Positions 8,566 to 18,209 are shown, counted from the first letter of the stretch. The stretch: DNA of 64,000 nucleotides from Imperialibacter sp040222385 (GCF_040222385.1 NZ_JAVKDF010000067.1:1-64000); one strand, 5' to 3'. Notes: a model not told the origin generated them from the letters alone. Translations and numbers: made by a program.

Positions 8566-11208
8566 TTAAGCAAGAGAGCTCAAATTAAGCGCTTTTGCCA
8601 GTAAATCATTTGCTTTTTCCACCACTTTGGGCAATCCGTTAATGTCTTTTCCTCCTGCAGTAGCGAAAAACGGTTGTCCGCCTCCACCACCTTGTATTTC
8701 TCTGGCCAGGTCACGCACGATGAGCCCGGCATTTAATCCAAATTTTTCCACGAGCGAATCGTCGAACATCACAGCTACCTGAGGCTTGCCGTCAATATTC
8801 GCTGCCAGCACCATGGCCAGCGATGGCAGCTCATTTCTCAGCTCGTATGCCAGCTTTTTCAGGCCATCAGCATCAGGCAAAGTCACCTCCGCCACCAGCA
8901 AGCTGATGCCATCAATTGTCTTCACGTCCGTAAGCAAGTCCTGCTTCACGCCCTGCGACGCTTTTAAGCGATATCCTTCAAGCTCCTTTGTGAGGTTTTG
9001 CTTCTCTTCCAGTAGCTGCGCCACAGCCTTGGCCAGGTCTTTCGGGTTCTTGAGCAATTCCTTCATTTCGTTCACCAGCATGTCCTGCTCGATCATTAGA
9101 GACTCCGCCTTATCGGCCGTCACTGCCTCGATGCGTCGCACACCAGCAGCCACACTGCTTTCAGAAACGATTTTGAGAAAACCGATCTGGCCAGTGGCAC
9201 GCACGTGAGTGCCTCCACACAATTCTACCGAATAGTGTGGATCAAAGGTAATGACCCGCACAAACTCACCATATTTCTCACCAAACAACGCCATGGCTCC
9301 TAACTGTTTGGCTTCAGCGATGGGCACATTGCGTCGCTCATTCAGCGCTATGTTTTCTCTTATTTTTCTGTTGGTAATGGCCTCCACTTCCCTGATTTCT
9401 TCATCGGTCATTTTTGCAAAATGAGAGAAGTCGAACCGAAGTACGTCGGGAGAAACCAAAGATCCTTTCTGCTGCACATGCGTGCCGAGCACCTGCCTGA
9501 GTGCTGCATGCAGCAAGTGAGTTGCACTGTGGTTATTCTCCGTTAGTGTTCTCTTATAACCATCTACTTTTGCCTGTAATGGCAATGATGGGTCTTTGGG
9601 TAGCTCGGAAACGAAGTGGATAATCAGGTCATTCTCTTTTTTCGTGTCCAGCACCTTTATTTTCTGATCGCCAGAAATAAGCAGTCCTTTGTCACCCACC
9701 TGTCCGCCACTTTCGGCATAAAACGGTGTGTTGTCAAGCACAAGCTGAAACAACTTATTTCCTTTGTCTTCTATTTCTCTGTATTTTACTACCTGGGCGG
9801 TAGATTCCAGGTTGTCGTAGCCAATAAAGCCAAGCTCTTCGTCCTGCTTCACCTCTACCCAATCGCCTGTAGATACTTTCGACGATTTCTTCGACCGGTC
9901 TTTCTGCTGCTGCATTTCCGTTTGGAAACCAGCTTCATCCACCGTCAATCCATTTTCTCTGGCGATCAATGCCGTTAGGTCAAGTGGAAACCCGTAAGTG
10001 TCGTAAAGCTCGAAAGCAACAGCACCGCTGATTTCATTCCCCTTCAGCGACTGCTTAATCACCTCGATCCGCTTGAGCCCCTTGTCAAGTGTGCGCAGGA
10101 AAGATGTTTCTTCCTCAAAAATTACTTTGGCAATAAAATCCTTTTGCCCAACCAGCTCAGGAAAAACACCAGCAAACTGATCGGAAAGCACCGGCACCAA
10201 AGTATGGAGAAACGGCTCATTAAACTTCAGGAAGGTATAACCGTAGCGCACTGCCCTTCTCAAAATTCTTCTTATCACATAGCCAGCCTTTACATTAGAA
10301 GGCAGCTGCCCGTCAGCAATAGCGAACGAAATAGCCCTGATGTGATCGGAAATCACCCTCATGGCAATGTCCGTCTTTTCATCGTCGCCATACGCCACGC
10401 CTGCCTTTTCGGACAGCACAGCGATCATTGGCTGGAAGACGTCGGTATCGTAGTTTGATTTTTTGCCCTGCAAAGCCATCACAAGCCTTTCGAAGCCCAT
10501 GCCGGTATCCACATGCTTGGCTGGCAGCGACTTAAGGCTTCCGTCCGATACCCTGTTGAACTGAATAAATACAAGATTCCAGATTTCTACCACCTGAGGA
10601 TGCCCCATATTAACCATCTCTCTGCCAGGCACCTTCGCTATTTCAGCGGCATCTCTTAAGTCGATGTGTAATTCAGAACAAGGGCCGCAAGGGCCTGTAT
10701 CACCCATTTCCCAGAAATTGTCTTTCTTCGAGCCATCCAGCACCCTATCGGCAGGCAAATGAGCATTCCATAGGTCAAATGCCTCATTGTCTTTCTCTAA
10801 GTTTTCTGATTCATCTCCACCAAACACCGTCGCATACAACCTGTCCTTGGGCAGCTTATACACTTCCGTGAGCAGCTCCCATGCCCAGTTAATCGCATCT
10901 TTTTTGAAATAATCCCCAAAAGACCAGTTGCCAAGCATTTCGAACATGGTGTGGTGGTAGGTATCCAACCCCACTTCCTCCAGATCGTTGTGTTTTCCTG
11001 ACACTCTCAGACATTTCTGTGTGTCAGCTATTCGCTTTACCTGCGCTTCCTTATTGCCAAGAAAGTAGTCTTTGAACTGATTCATACCCGCATTGGTAAA
11101 CATCAATGTAGGGTCGTTTTGAACTACCATGGGGGCGGAAGGCACTACTTTATGGCCTTTGCTTTCAAAAAATTGAAGGAACTTCTGTCTTATCTCTGCT
11201 GCTGTCAT
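8566..11208 (-). CDS. alaS: Alanine--tRNA ligase
   Basis: Charges tRNA(Ala) with alanine in the cytoplasm and edits mis-charged Ser and Gly. The 880 residues match the family length. The class II catalytic core begins with IRQKFLQFFESKGH and includes FTNAGMNQFKDYFLG; the editing domain has the zinc-binding HxxxH (HSATH) and the CGGTH motif; the C-terminal C-Ala/DHHA1 domain ends with GGGGGQPFFATAGGKD. All key motifs look intact. It is the promoter-proximal gene of alaS-gatB-tlpA. Confidence 0.98.
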   Translation of the reverse strand: MTAAEIRQKFLQFFESKGHKVVPSAPMVVQNDPTLMFTNAGMNQFKDYFLGNKEAQVKRIADTQKCLRVSGKHNDLEEVGLDTYHHTMFEMLGNWSFGDYFKKDAINWAWELLTEVYKLPKDRLYATVFGGDESENLEKDNEAFDLWNAHLPADRVLDGSKKDNFWEMGDTGPCGPCSELHIDLRDAAEIAKVPGREMVNMGHPQVVEIWNLVFIQFNRVSDGSLKSLPAKHVDTGMGFERLVMALQGKKSNYDTDVFQPMIAVLSEKAGVAYGDDEKTDIAMRVISDHIRAISFAIADGQLPSNVKAGYVIRRILRRAVRYGYTFLKFNEPFLHTLVPVLSDQFAGVFPELVGQKDFIAKVIFEEETSFLRTLDKGLKRIEVIKQSLKGNEISGAVAFELYDTYGFPLDLTALIARENGLTVDEAGFQTEMQQQKDRSKKSSKVSTGDWVEVKQDEELGFIGYDNLESTAQVVKYREIEDKGNKLFQLVLDNTPFYAESGGQVGDKGLLISGDQKIKVLDTKKENDLIIHFVSELPKDPSLPLQAKVDGYKRTLTENNHSATHLLHAALRQVLGTHVQQKGSLVSPDVLRFDFSHFAKMTDEEIREVEAITNRKIRENIALNERRNVPIAEAKQLGAMALFGEKYGEFVRVITFDPHYSVELCGGTHVRATGQIGFLKIVSESSVAAGVRRIEAVTADKAESLMIEQDMLVNEMKELLKNPKDLAKAVAQLLEEKQNLTKELEGYRLKASQGVKQDLLTDVKTIDGISLLVAEVTLPDADGLKKLAYELRNELPSLAMVLAANIDGKPQVAVMFDDSLVEKFGLNAGLIVRDLAREIQGGGGGQPFFATAGGKDINGLPKVVEKANDLLAKALNLSSLA

Positions 11209-11441
11209 TTGAATAAAACGGTCTGATAAACTGTAGCATCTTAGAATTGTACAGTTTACTTATCAATAACTAAAGGGGTTTATGCTGCTTTCAAACTTAC
11301 CGGAGGTTGGGAAATATCCAGAATATGTTTAAAAATTCTTATATTGCGCCTGAATTATAACGGAATTCAGAATTTTCCGTAAAAGCGATGAGATTCGCTT
11401 ATATAGAAGCAAAGTTACAATAAAAGACTAACTGTCAACCT

Positions 11442-12419
11442 ATGGCTAGGATAAAATATTACTACGACACCGAAACATGCAAATATGAGCGTGTGAAGGT
11501 CAGCTCCTGGGATATTTTCCTTAATCTTCTAGGCTTCTTTACTGTCTCCCTCATTTTGGCTATAGGCATTCTTTTGGGCTACAACACCTATTTTGACTCC
11601 CCCAAAGAAGCCCTTCTCAAGAAAGAGAATGAAGAGCTTAATATGTACTATGAGCTTCTCAAGAAGGACATGAATGACACTCAGGAGATGCTCGCCTCAC
11701 TTCAAAATAGGGACGATCAGATTTACCGTGTTATTTTTGAAGCAGAGCCTATCCCGTCGTCGATAAGAGAAGCGGGGGTTGGAGGGGCAAACCGTTACAA
11801 GGACATGATAGAGTCTGACCTTCAGCGTGAAGAATTGATTGTAGAGTCGTTTAAAAAACTCGACAAGCTGAAGAAGCAGATGTACATTCAAACCAAGTCG
11901 TTTGATGAAATCATGAAGCTGGCTAAGAATAAAGAAGAACTTTGGGCTGCCACGCCTGCTATTCAGCCAATATCCAACAAAGAGTTAAAGCGCCTTGCTT
12001 CAGGTTATGGAATAAGAATTGATCCCATCCTGAAAACGTCTAAAATGCACGCAGGTGTTGACTTTTCTGCAGAGAGAGGCACACCCATTTATGCCACCGG
12101 AGACGGTGTAGTAAAATCTGTACGATATGACTTTGGCGGATACGGCAAGTATGTGGTTATAGACCATGGCTTTGGCTACGAAACCTTATACGGCCACATG
12201 GACTTACAAAACGTGAAAGTAGGTCAGAAGGTCAAAAGAGGTGAGACGATCGGTTTTGTTGGAAGCACCGGAAAGTCTACTGCTCCTCATGTGCACTATG
12301 AAGTGCATATTAATGGCAAGGCCACCGACCCTGTTCACTACTTCTTCCAGGGAGTTACCCCTGAAGAATATGAAGAAATACTCAGACTTGCTTCTGTTGA
12401 AAACCAATCACTTGGATAA
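11442..12419 (+). CDS. M23 peptidase, membrane-anchored cell-wall endopeptidase
   Basis: A LytM/M23 zinc endopeptidase that should cut peptide cross-links in peptidoglycan, 325 residues. A transmembrane helix at about residues 27-47 anchors it in the inner membrane with the rest in the periplasm. A coiled coil follows (about 55-165). In the LytM domain the zinc ligands are visible: His203 and Asp207 (HAGVDF), and His285 in APHVHYEV, with His283 as the catalytic histidine. Proteins of this shape often act with divisome or stalk partners. The gene is alone and is followed by a strong terminator at 12441. Confidence 0.93.
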   Translation: MARIKYYYDTETCKYERVKVSSWDIFLNLLGFFTVSLILAIGILLGYNTYFDSPKEALLKKENEELNMYYELLKKDMNDTQEMLASLQNRDDQIYRVIFEAEPIPSSIREAGVGGANRYKDMIESDLQREELIVESFKKLDKLKKQMYIQTKSFDEIMKLAKNKEELWAATPAIQPISNKELKRLASGYGIRIDPILKTSKMHAGVDFSAERGTPIYATGDGVVKSVRYDFGGYGKYVVIDHGFGYETLYGHMDLQNVKVGQKVKRGETIGFVGSTGKSTAPHVHYEVHINGKATDPVHYFFQGVTPEEYEEILRLASVENQSLG

Positions 12420-12440
12420 AAAGAGTTGAATCTGAACATG

Positions 12441-12471
12441 AAGGCAGCTTTCCTGGAAGGCTGCCTTTTTT
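12441..12471 (+). terminator. Rho-independent terminator after the M23 gene
   Basis: A near-perfect 13-bp stem (AAGGCAGCTTTCC with GGAAGGCTGCCTT, one G-T pair) is followed by a run of six T. It lies 21 bp after the M23 peptidase stop and separates that gene from the capA series. Confidence 0.9.
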
Positions 12472-12558
12472 GTGTCAATAAATTGTGGATAAATTTCATG
12501 TGAATTGAAAAGCCACTTCCACCTTGATACTCTATTTTTGTGCCACACCATCCAAACC

Positions 12559-13755
12559 ATGTTCAAGCAATCAGGGTTCATACTACTATTGTCGTTAGCT
12601 GCCTTTTCCTGCAAAACCAGCAGGGTGGTATCTACTGTCGGCAATACCCCTAGCCCCGTGGTGAAAGACACTGTTGCTCTCCCTCTGCCTGCTCCGGTGT
12701 ATATTACAATGGAAGGCGATACGCTCATTAAATTAGGAGAAGAGGTCGCCCTGGAGGTGTTTGAGGTAGTACCCGACACATTGACCGTCATTGGCGTTGG
12801 CGACATTATGCTGGGGACGGAATACCCTTCGAAGGAATACTTACCACCAGCAAATGGTAGTATGCTTTTGAGCGATGTAGAACACATCCTCAAGGAGGCA
12901 GATATTACGTTTGGTAACTACGAAGGAGTGCTTATTGACGAAGAAGGCACCCCCAAAGAATGTAACAACCCAAAGCTCTGCTATCTTTTCAAAACGCCGG
13001 AACACTATGCAGTCCATTTGAAAGAAGCTGGCTTCGATGTAATGAGCCTGGCCAACAACCACGCCGGTGATTTTGGACCGGAGGGGCGAAAAAGCTCCAT
13101 CGAAGTGCTCACAGGGTTGGGCATAGCCGTAGCGGGCACTCAATCAACCCCTTATACCATCTTTGAAGCTAAAAAAACTAAAATAGGCTTTGCTGCCTTT
13201 GCCCCCAACACGGGCACCATCAGCATTCACGACTACGCCAGGGCCAGAGAGATTGTTCAACACCTCGACTCCATGTGTCAGATAGTAATTGTTTCGTTTC
13301 ATGCAGGTGGTGAGGGGCCAGAATTTCAGCACGTTACCCGGAAAAGGGAATCATTTGTGGGCGAGGACAGAGGCAATGTATATGAATTTGCCCGGTTGGT
13401 TATAGATGCTGGTGCCGACATCGTTTTTGGTCACGGCCCGCATGTAACCAGGGCAGTGGATCTTTACGAGGGGAAATTTATAGCCTACAGTATGGGCAAT
13501 TTTTGTACCTATCGCCGGTTTAATCTTAAGGGTCCTAATGGTATCGCTCCCATCGTAAAACTATGGGTAAATGGACAAGGTGATTTCCTTCAGGGCCAAA
13601 TTTACTCCACTCACCAGCTAGGGTCTGGAGGGCCGCTTGTCGACGATAATCAGAAAGTGCTTCGTAAAATAAAAGAGCTAACCTTACAGGACTTTCCTGA
13701 TACAGCATTGGAAATTTTAGATGATGGTTTGATCACTTTTAAAATCAATAATTAA
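12559..13755 (+). CDS. CapA-family lipoprotein (poly-gamma-glutamate synthesis-like)
   Basis: A metallophosphatase-like CapA/PgsA protein of 398 residues from the chosen ATG at 12559, which yields a lipoprotein signal peptide (LLLSLAAFSC); an upstream in-frame ATG at 12505 adds 18 residues that break it. The CapA domain (about residue 75 onward) shows the family motifs GVGDIMLG, SLANNHAGDFG, FHAGGEG, GHGPHVTRA and YSMGNF. CapA proteins are linked to capsular poly-gamma-glutamate, but in Bacteroidota no other pgs genes are usually nearby and none is seen here, so the true substrate is unknown. The next gene starts 2 bp after its stop. Confidence 0.9.
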   Translation: MFKQSGFILLLSLAAFSCKTSRVVSTVGNTPSPVVKDTVALPLPAPVYITMEGDTLIKLGEEVALEVFEVVPDTLTVIGVGDIMLGTEYPSKEYLPPANGSMLLSDVEHILKEADITFGNYEGVLIDEEGTPKECNNPKLCYLFKTPEHYAVHLKEAGFDVMSLANNHAGDFGPEGRKSSIEVLTGLGIAVAGTQSTPYTIFEAKKTKIGFAAFAPNTGTISIHDYARAREIVQHLDSMCQIVIVSFHAGGEGPEFQHVTRKRESFVGEDRGNVYEFARLVIDAGADIVFGHGPHVTRAVDLYEGKFIAYSMGNFCTYRRFNLKGPNGIAPIVKLWVNGQGDFLQGQIYSTHQLGSGGPLVDDNQKVLRKIKELTLQDFPDTALEILDDGLITFKINN

Positions 13756-13756
13756 C

Positions 13757-14104
13757 GTGCCATACAAAGAAAAAGAGATCGAGAAAAAATACTACACCAT
13801 CGGCGAGGTGGCTGATATGATGGATGTAGCCACTTCCCTGATTCGGTTTTGGGAGACTGAATTCGACATCATCAAACCCAAGAAAAACCGAAAGGGAAAC
13901 AGGCAGTTTACCAAAGAAGACCTGGAAAACGTAAAACTTATCTACCATCTGGTAAAAGAAAAGGGCTATACCCTGCAGGGAGCACGTGATTTTTTGAAAA
14001 CAAATGCAAAAAAAGCGAAGGATACACTGGAAATGATTGATGGATTGAAGAATGTCAGGTCTTTCCTCGTTAAATTAAGAGGCGAGTTAGAACAGAAAGA
14101 TTGA
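13757..14104 (+). CDS. MerR-family transcriptional regulator
   Basis: A 115-residue regulator with an N-terminal MerR winged helix: the recognition helix region YYTIGEVADMMDV, the wing around KNRKGNRQFTKEDLE, then the short helix LKEKGYTLQGARDFL. The C-terminal tail is short and lacks a recognisable effector domain, typical of the Bacteroidota type that sits beside dprA or CapA-like genes. It starts with GTG at 13757, 2 bp after the capA stop, and its TGA overlaps the dprA start. Its target is unknown. Confidence 0.9.
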   Translation: MPYKEKEIEKKYYTIGEVADMMDVATSLIRFWETEFDIIKPKKNRKGNRQFTKEDLENVKLIYHLVKEKGYTLQGARDFLKTNAKKAKDTLEMIDGLKNVRSFLVKLRGELEQKD

Positions 14105-15204
14105 CAGAAGAAAAGTTATATCAGTTAGCCCTCCAATTGGTTCCGGGAGTTGGGCCCCGCATGGCACGCATGCTCATCAGTCATCTGGGATCAGCCTCTT
14201 CTATTTTTAAAACACCGAAAGGGAAACTTAAGAAGATCAACGGTATTGGAGAGAAAACCGCTGAAGCACTGATTCAGGCTGACTTTTTAAAGGAGGCCGA
14301 GAAAGTACTGGAGCGTTGCGGAAAGCAAGATACCGAAGCCATATTTTTTACGGATGAGACCTATCCTGAAAGACTGAAGCATATTTACGATGCCCCCTTG
14401 ATTATTTTCAAGAAGGGGGTTGGAACACTTGACACGGCGAAGGCAGTGGCTATTGTTGGCACAAGAAGCGCCACCGATTATGGCAGGGAAGTTACCCGTG
14501 AAATTATTCAGTCGCTTATTCCATACAATCCACTTATCGTAAGTGGCCTTGCCTACGGCATTGACATAGAAGCTCACAGGGCAGCGCTTGACAATGGCCT
14601 TCCCACATTTGGCGTAATGGCCTCTGGCACCGACGTCATTTATCCCTCGGTTCATAAACACACAGCACTCAAAATGCTCGAAAAAGGGGGATTGGTGACA
14701 GAATATGCGCCTGGCACCAAGCCTGAAGCTTCCTTCTTTCCGGCAAGAAACAGGATCATTGCCGGCCTGGCCGAGGCCGTGATAGTAGTAGAAGCTGCCA
14801 GCCGGGGGGGTGCACTCATCACAGCGGAAATTGCCAATTCCTACGACAGGGAAGTACTCGCTATTCCCGGCAACCTTGGCAATAGTTTTTCAGAGGGATG
14901 CAATAAACTTATAGAACAACAGAAAGCCCATATCTATACATCAGCGGAAAGCCTTGCTTCTCTGCTCAATTGGGACCTTGCTTCATCAACAAAAAAGAAG
15001 ACCGCTACCAAGCCACCTGCCCTGAGCGAAATGGCGTCCAAAATATGGGATTCGCTGGAGAAACAGCCCAATGGCATCCATTTGGACACTTTGAGCTGGA
15101 ACACGCAAATACCGATTCATCAATTGGCCTCCGAATTACTAAATTTGGAGTTTGAGGGTTTTGTGAAGTCCCTCCCTGGAAAGCAATTTAAACTTATCAG
15201 GTAA
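14101..15204 (+). CDS. dprA: DNA-processing protein DprA
   Basis: A single-strand DNA-binding protein that loads RecA onto incoming DNA during natural transformation; 367 residues. It has an N-terminal helix-hairpin-helix region (VPGVGPRMARML, INGIGEKTAEAL), the Rossmann-like core with VGTRSATDYGR, SGLAYGIDIEAHRAAL, GTDVIYPS, PARNRIIAGL and SRGGALITAEIA, and a C-terminal winged-helix-like domain (about 300-367). The start is TTG at 14101, overlapping the MerR stop by 4 bp, which points to translational coupling. DprA is widespread, so its presence alone does not prove competence. Confidence 0.96.
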   Translation: MTEEKLYQLALQLVPGVGPRMARMLISHLGSASSIFKTPKGKLKKINGIGEKTAEALIQADFLKEAEKVLERCGKQDTEAIFFTDETYPERLKHIYDAPLIIFKKGVGTLDTAKAVAIVGTRSATDYGREVTREIIQSLIPYNPLIVSGLAYGIDIEAHRAALDNGLPTFGVMASGTDVIYPSVHKHTALKMLEKGGLVTEYAPGTKPEASFFPARNRIIAGLAEAVIVVEAASRGGALITAEIANSYDREVLAIPGNLGNSFSEGCNKLIEQQKAHIYTSAESLASLLNWDLASSTKKKTATKPPALSEMASKIWDSLEKQPNGIHLDTLSWNTQIPIHQLASELLNLEFEGFVKSLPGKQFKLIR

Positions 15205-15215
15205 TCAGGGTAAAA

Positions 15216-16277
15216 ATGGCAGACCATTATCAGGTTTTAGGTGTTCAGTACGGTGCCACGCAAGTGCAAATAAAGGCTGCTTACCGGAGATTGGCACTCA
15301 AATACCACCCTGACAGAAACCCGGGGAACCCAGATGCCGAGGAGAGGTTTAAGCAAGTAGTGGAGGCTTACCAGGTACTCACAAGCACTGGAGCTACGTT
15401 TACATACGAGCAATTCAGCCCACCAAAACCACCACCCTCATCCAGTTCCCCAAGAGATCGTGACCCTTATTTTAAAAGGAACAAAGCACGGGCGCGGAAG
15501 CCGCCGGAACCTGTGGTCTTCTCCCGGCGCACAAAAATCATGGTGAGCTTATTCATGGTGCTTTTGATTGGGCTGGTGATCTGCATTCCACTTTCCATGC
15601 AGGTGTATGCGTCTATTTATTACTATAACGAAGCAAAAGAGCTTTACGCAGAGAAGAAGTGGTTCCCGGCATTAAAACAACTTGACTTTGCTTACAGAAG
15701 TGTTGGCGTACGAAACCTGGAAACCGCCAGGATGGCGACCATTCTGTCCTCCGAAAAACTGAAGTTCTTTAATGGTTCTTTGCCACACATCAGCAAAGGG
15801 CTCCGCTATTCCGAAACGGCAGCAGACAGTGCTTTCTTCTACCTGAAAAAAGGCATTGCACTTAAAAATTCATCGAAGTTTGATGAGGCTGACAGCGCTT
15901 TTTACAACGCTTTGATGAAACAACCAAACTGGGACAGCGCCTACTACTACCTGGGTGAGGTCAGCACATTTGGCAAACAAGACTATGAAAGTGGCCTAAG
16001 GCACTTCTCCCATGCCCTTGAAATCAACCCCGACTATTCTGACTGCTTTATGGGCCGGGGCTATTGTCATTATCAACTCAAAAACTTCGATATTGCTGTT
16101 CTTGACTTCAACTCATTTCTCAAATACTCCAGCAAAGACAGAGGCACTGGCTTCTACCTCAGGGGAATGGCCCTGCTTGAAACTGAGTACCCCCAGCTTG
16201 CCTGTCGGGACTTTTTGGAGGCAGAAAAGCTTGGATCAAAGGGCGGGAAGGATGCCTGGCTAAAATTCTGCCAGTAA
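15216..16277 (+). CDS. Membrane DnaJ-domain protein with TPR repeats
   Basis: A 353-residue protein with an N-terminal J domain (residues 1-60, HPD at 31-33) that should stimulate an Hsp70 partner on the cytoplasmic side. A proline/serine linker leads to one transmembrane helix (about 108-130). The rest (about 135-353) consists of TPR-like repeats, for example AEKKWFPALKQLDFAY and EIDPDYSD-like units near the end. With a cytoplasmic J domain and one helix, the TPR part would be periplasmic, an unusual layout. It is the last gene of the capA-merR-dprA series, 11 bp after dprA. The client is unknown. Confidence 0.85.
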   Translation: MADHYQVLGVQYGATQVQIKAAYRRLALKYHPDRNPGNPDAEERFKQVVEAYQVLTSTGATFTYEQFSPPKPPPSSSSPRDRDPYFKRNKARARKPPEPVVFSRRTKIMVSLFMVLLIGLVICIPLSMQVYASIYYYNEAKELYAEKKWFPALKQLDFAYRSVGVRNLETARMATILSSEKLKFFNGSLPHISKGLRYSETAADSAFFYLKKGIALKNSSKFDEADSAFYNALMKQPNWDSAYYYLGEVSTFGKQDYESGLRHFSHALEINPDYSDCFMGRGYCHYQLKNFDIAVLDFNSFLKYSSKDRGTGFYLRGMALLETEYPQLACRDFLEAEKLGSKGGKDAWLKFCQ

Positions 16278-16279
16278 AA

Positions 16280-17131
16280 CTATTGGTTGGCAAAAACCAC
16301 CGAAGCCAATTTTAAGCATTTCAAAAACTGATCCTCCTTTAACCCTGTTTGAATAGAGCGGTCACCACAAAAGCTTACAATTTGTTCAGTAGCAATATTC
16401 CCTACGAGCTCATCCTCCGCCATGGGACAACCGCCATAGCCATTGATAGCCCCATCCATTCGTCTGCACCCGGCCTGATACACAGCTTCTATCTTCTCCC
16501 AGGCTGATTCTCTGGTAGAATGTAAGTGAGCGCCAAACTCGATATGAGGAAAAGCTGGAATGACCTCTTCAAGTAAGGCTATAATATTGGCGGGTGTAGA
16601 AACACCTACAGTGTCTGACAAGGAAATAATCTTAATTTCCATCGCATCGAGTCTGTTCACAAACTCAGTTACGAGAGCTGGTTCGTAAGGGTCACCATAA
16701 GGATTGCCAAAGCCCATAGACAGGTAGACCACCAACACTTTGTTGTGTTTGACACAAAGGTTTTGAATCCCCTGAACAATAGCCAGCGCCTCAGCGATGC
16801 TCTTATTTGTGTTTTTCTGTTGGAAGGTTTCCGAGAGGGAAAGAGGAAAGCCCAGGTAGCTTATTTCCTTATGCAGGCAAGCCTCCTCGGCACCTCTCAG
16901 GTTGGCAACGATGGCCAATAACTTGGTCGAGGATTCGGAAAGGTCAAGTTGTGAAAGCACTTCTACAGTATCCCTCATTTGCGGAATAGCTTTGGGAGAA
17001 ACAAAACTCCCAAAATCTATCGTATCAAAGCCTACCTTCAGTAATTGATTGATGTAGTCAACCTTGCTTTGCGTGGGAATAAAGCTTTCCCAGCCTTGCA
17101 TAGCATCCCTCGGGCATTCAATAATCTTCAT
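16280..17131 (-). CDS. Hydroxymethylglutaryl-CoA lyase-like enzyme
   Basis: A DRE-TIM metallolyase of the HMG-CoA lyase group, 283 residues. HMG-CoA lyase splits HMG-CoA to acetoacetate and acetyl-CoA in leucine breakdown. The catalytic elements are visible: Arg8-Asp9 in ECPRDAMQ (canonical PRDGLQ), SFVSPKAIPQM, the metal-binding His pair in GAHLHST, and the loop cysteine in GGCPMAEDE. The changes GL to AM in the first motif and HLHS instead of HCHD-type sequence are mild departures, so substrate is less certain than fold. It lies 82 bp downstream of metF on the same strand and converges with the DnaJ gene. Confidence 0.85.
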   Translation of the reverse strand: MKIIECPRDAMQGWESFIPTQSKVDYINQLLKVGFDTIDFGSFVSPKAIPQMRDTVEVLSQLDLSESSTKLLAIVANLRGAEEACLHKEISYLGFPLSLSETFQQKNTNKSIAEALAIVQGIQNLCVKHNKVLVVYLSMGFGNPYGDPYEPALVTEFVNRLDAMEIKIISLSDTVGVSTPANIIALLEEVIPAFPHIEFGAHLHSTRESAWEKIEAVYQAGCRRMDGAINGYGGCPMAEDELVGNIATEQIVSFCGDRSIQTGLKEDQFLKCLKLASVVFANQ

Positions 17132-17213
17132 GGTTTCTTCGCTATTTCCTCTGCTACCTAACAGAAAAGGCTCTTCAGCAGCAATCTAACCATATCAACA
17201 CTCTCCTCCTATC

Positions 17214-18164
17214 CTAAAACAAGGCAGAAGCGATGTCCTTCACCGACTCCGCACGGCTCATGGTGTAGTAGTGCAGCACCGGCACTCCTCCAGCCATCAG
17301 TTCCTTGGACTGATTAATACACCATTCAATACCAACAGTTTTAGCGGCTTTATTGTCTTTGCATTTTTCAAGCTCATTTACCAGGTCGTTGGGTAAGTTG
17401 ATGAAAAACGACCTCGGCAATGCGGTCATTTGACGGACAGAGGTAATCGGCTTGAGACCAGGAATAATTGGCACGGTAATGCCCTCCTCTCTGCACTTTT
17501 TCTCAAAAGCAAAAAACTCGTTGTTGTCAAAAAACATTTGAGTAACAATATACTGCGCTCCCATTTCTACTTTTCGCTTCAGATGTCGAATGTCCGTCGA
17601 CAGGTTTGGCGCTTCGAAATGTTTTTCAGGGTACCCCGCCACCCCAATACAAAAATTGGTGTGGTTGCCTTCAGTTTCTTCGTGCAGATAGCGACCATTG
17701 TTCATATTGATGACCTGCTCCAGCAGTTCCGACGCATACTTGTGTCCATTGGGATCGGCTACAAAAGCTCCCTCCGACTTAATTGGGTCGCCCCTTAGCA
17801 CCAACACATTATCGATCCCAAGAAAGTCAAGGTCAATAAGTGCGTCCTCAGTTTCATCTTTACTGAAACCTCCACAAATAATATGAGGAACTGCGTCAAT
17901 TTTAAACCTATTAATAATTGCAGCGCAAATGCCGACAGTGCCGGGTCTTTTTCTGATCGTCACCTTTTCCAAAAGCCCGTCCTGGCGTTTTTTGTACATG
18001 TACTCCTCCCTGTGGTAAGTTACATCTACAAAAGGAGGCTTAAACTCCATCAAGGGTTCTATGGTGTCGATTATTGCCTGCATGCTCTGCCCTTTTAGCG
18101 GAGGCAAAATCTCGAAAGAGAACAGGGTTTTCTTAGCGTTGTTGATATGGTCTACTACTTTCAT
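17214..18164 (-). CDS. metF: Methylenetetrahydrofolate reductase
   Basis: Flavoenzyme that reduces 5,10-methylene-THF to 5-methyl-THF, the methyl donor for MetH; 316 residues, the bacterial single-domain length. The TIM barrel begins with FSFEILPP, and shows VTYHREEY, RGDP, GVAGYPEKH, TQMFFDN and IIPGLKPI motifs that carry FAD and folate contacts. It follows metH-C by 45 bp, so methyl donor supply and use are in one transcript under the SAM riboswitch at 22459-22590. Confidence 0.97.
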   Translation of the reverse strand: MKVVDHINNAKKTLFSFEILPPLKGQSMQAIIDTIEPLMEFKPPFVDVTYHREEYMYKKRQDGLLEKVTIRKRPGTVGICAAIINRFKIDAVPHIICGGFSKDETEDALIDLDFLGIDNVLVLRGDPIKSEGAFVADPNGHKYASELLEQVINMNNGRYLHEETEGNHTNFCIGVAGYPEKHFEAPNLSTDIRHLKRKVEMGAQYIVTQMFFDNNEFFAFEKKCREEGITVPIIPGLKPITSVRQMTALPRSFFINLPNDLVNELEKCKDNKAAKTVGIEWCINQSKELMAGGVPVLHYYTMSRAESVKDIASALF

Positions 18165-18209
18165 TTTTCGAATATTGCAGCACTTCGAATTAGTCTGAAG
18201 TGTTTTTGA

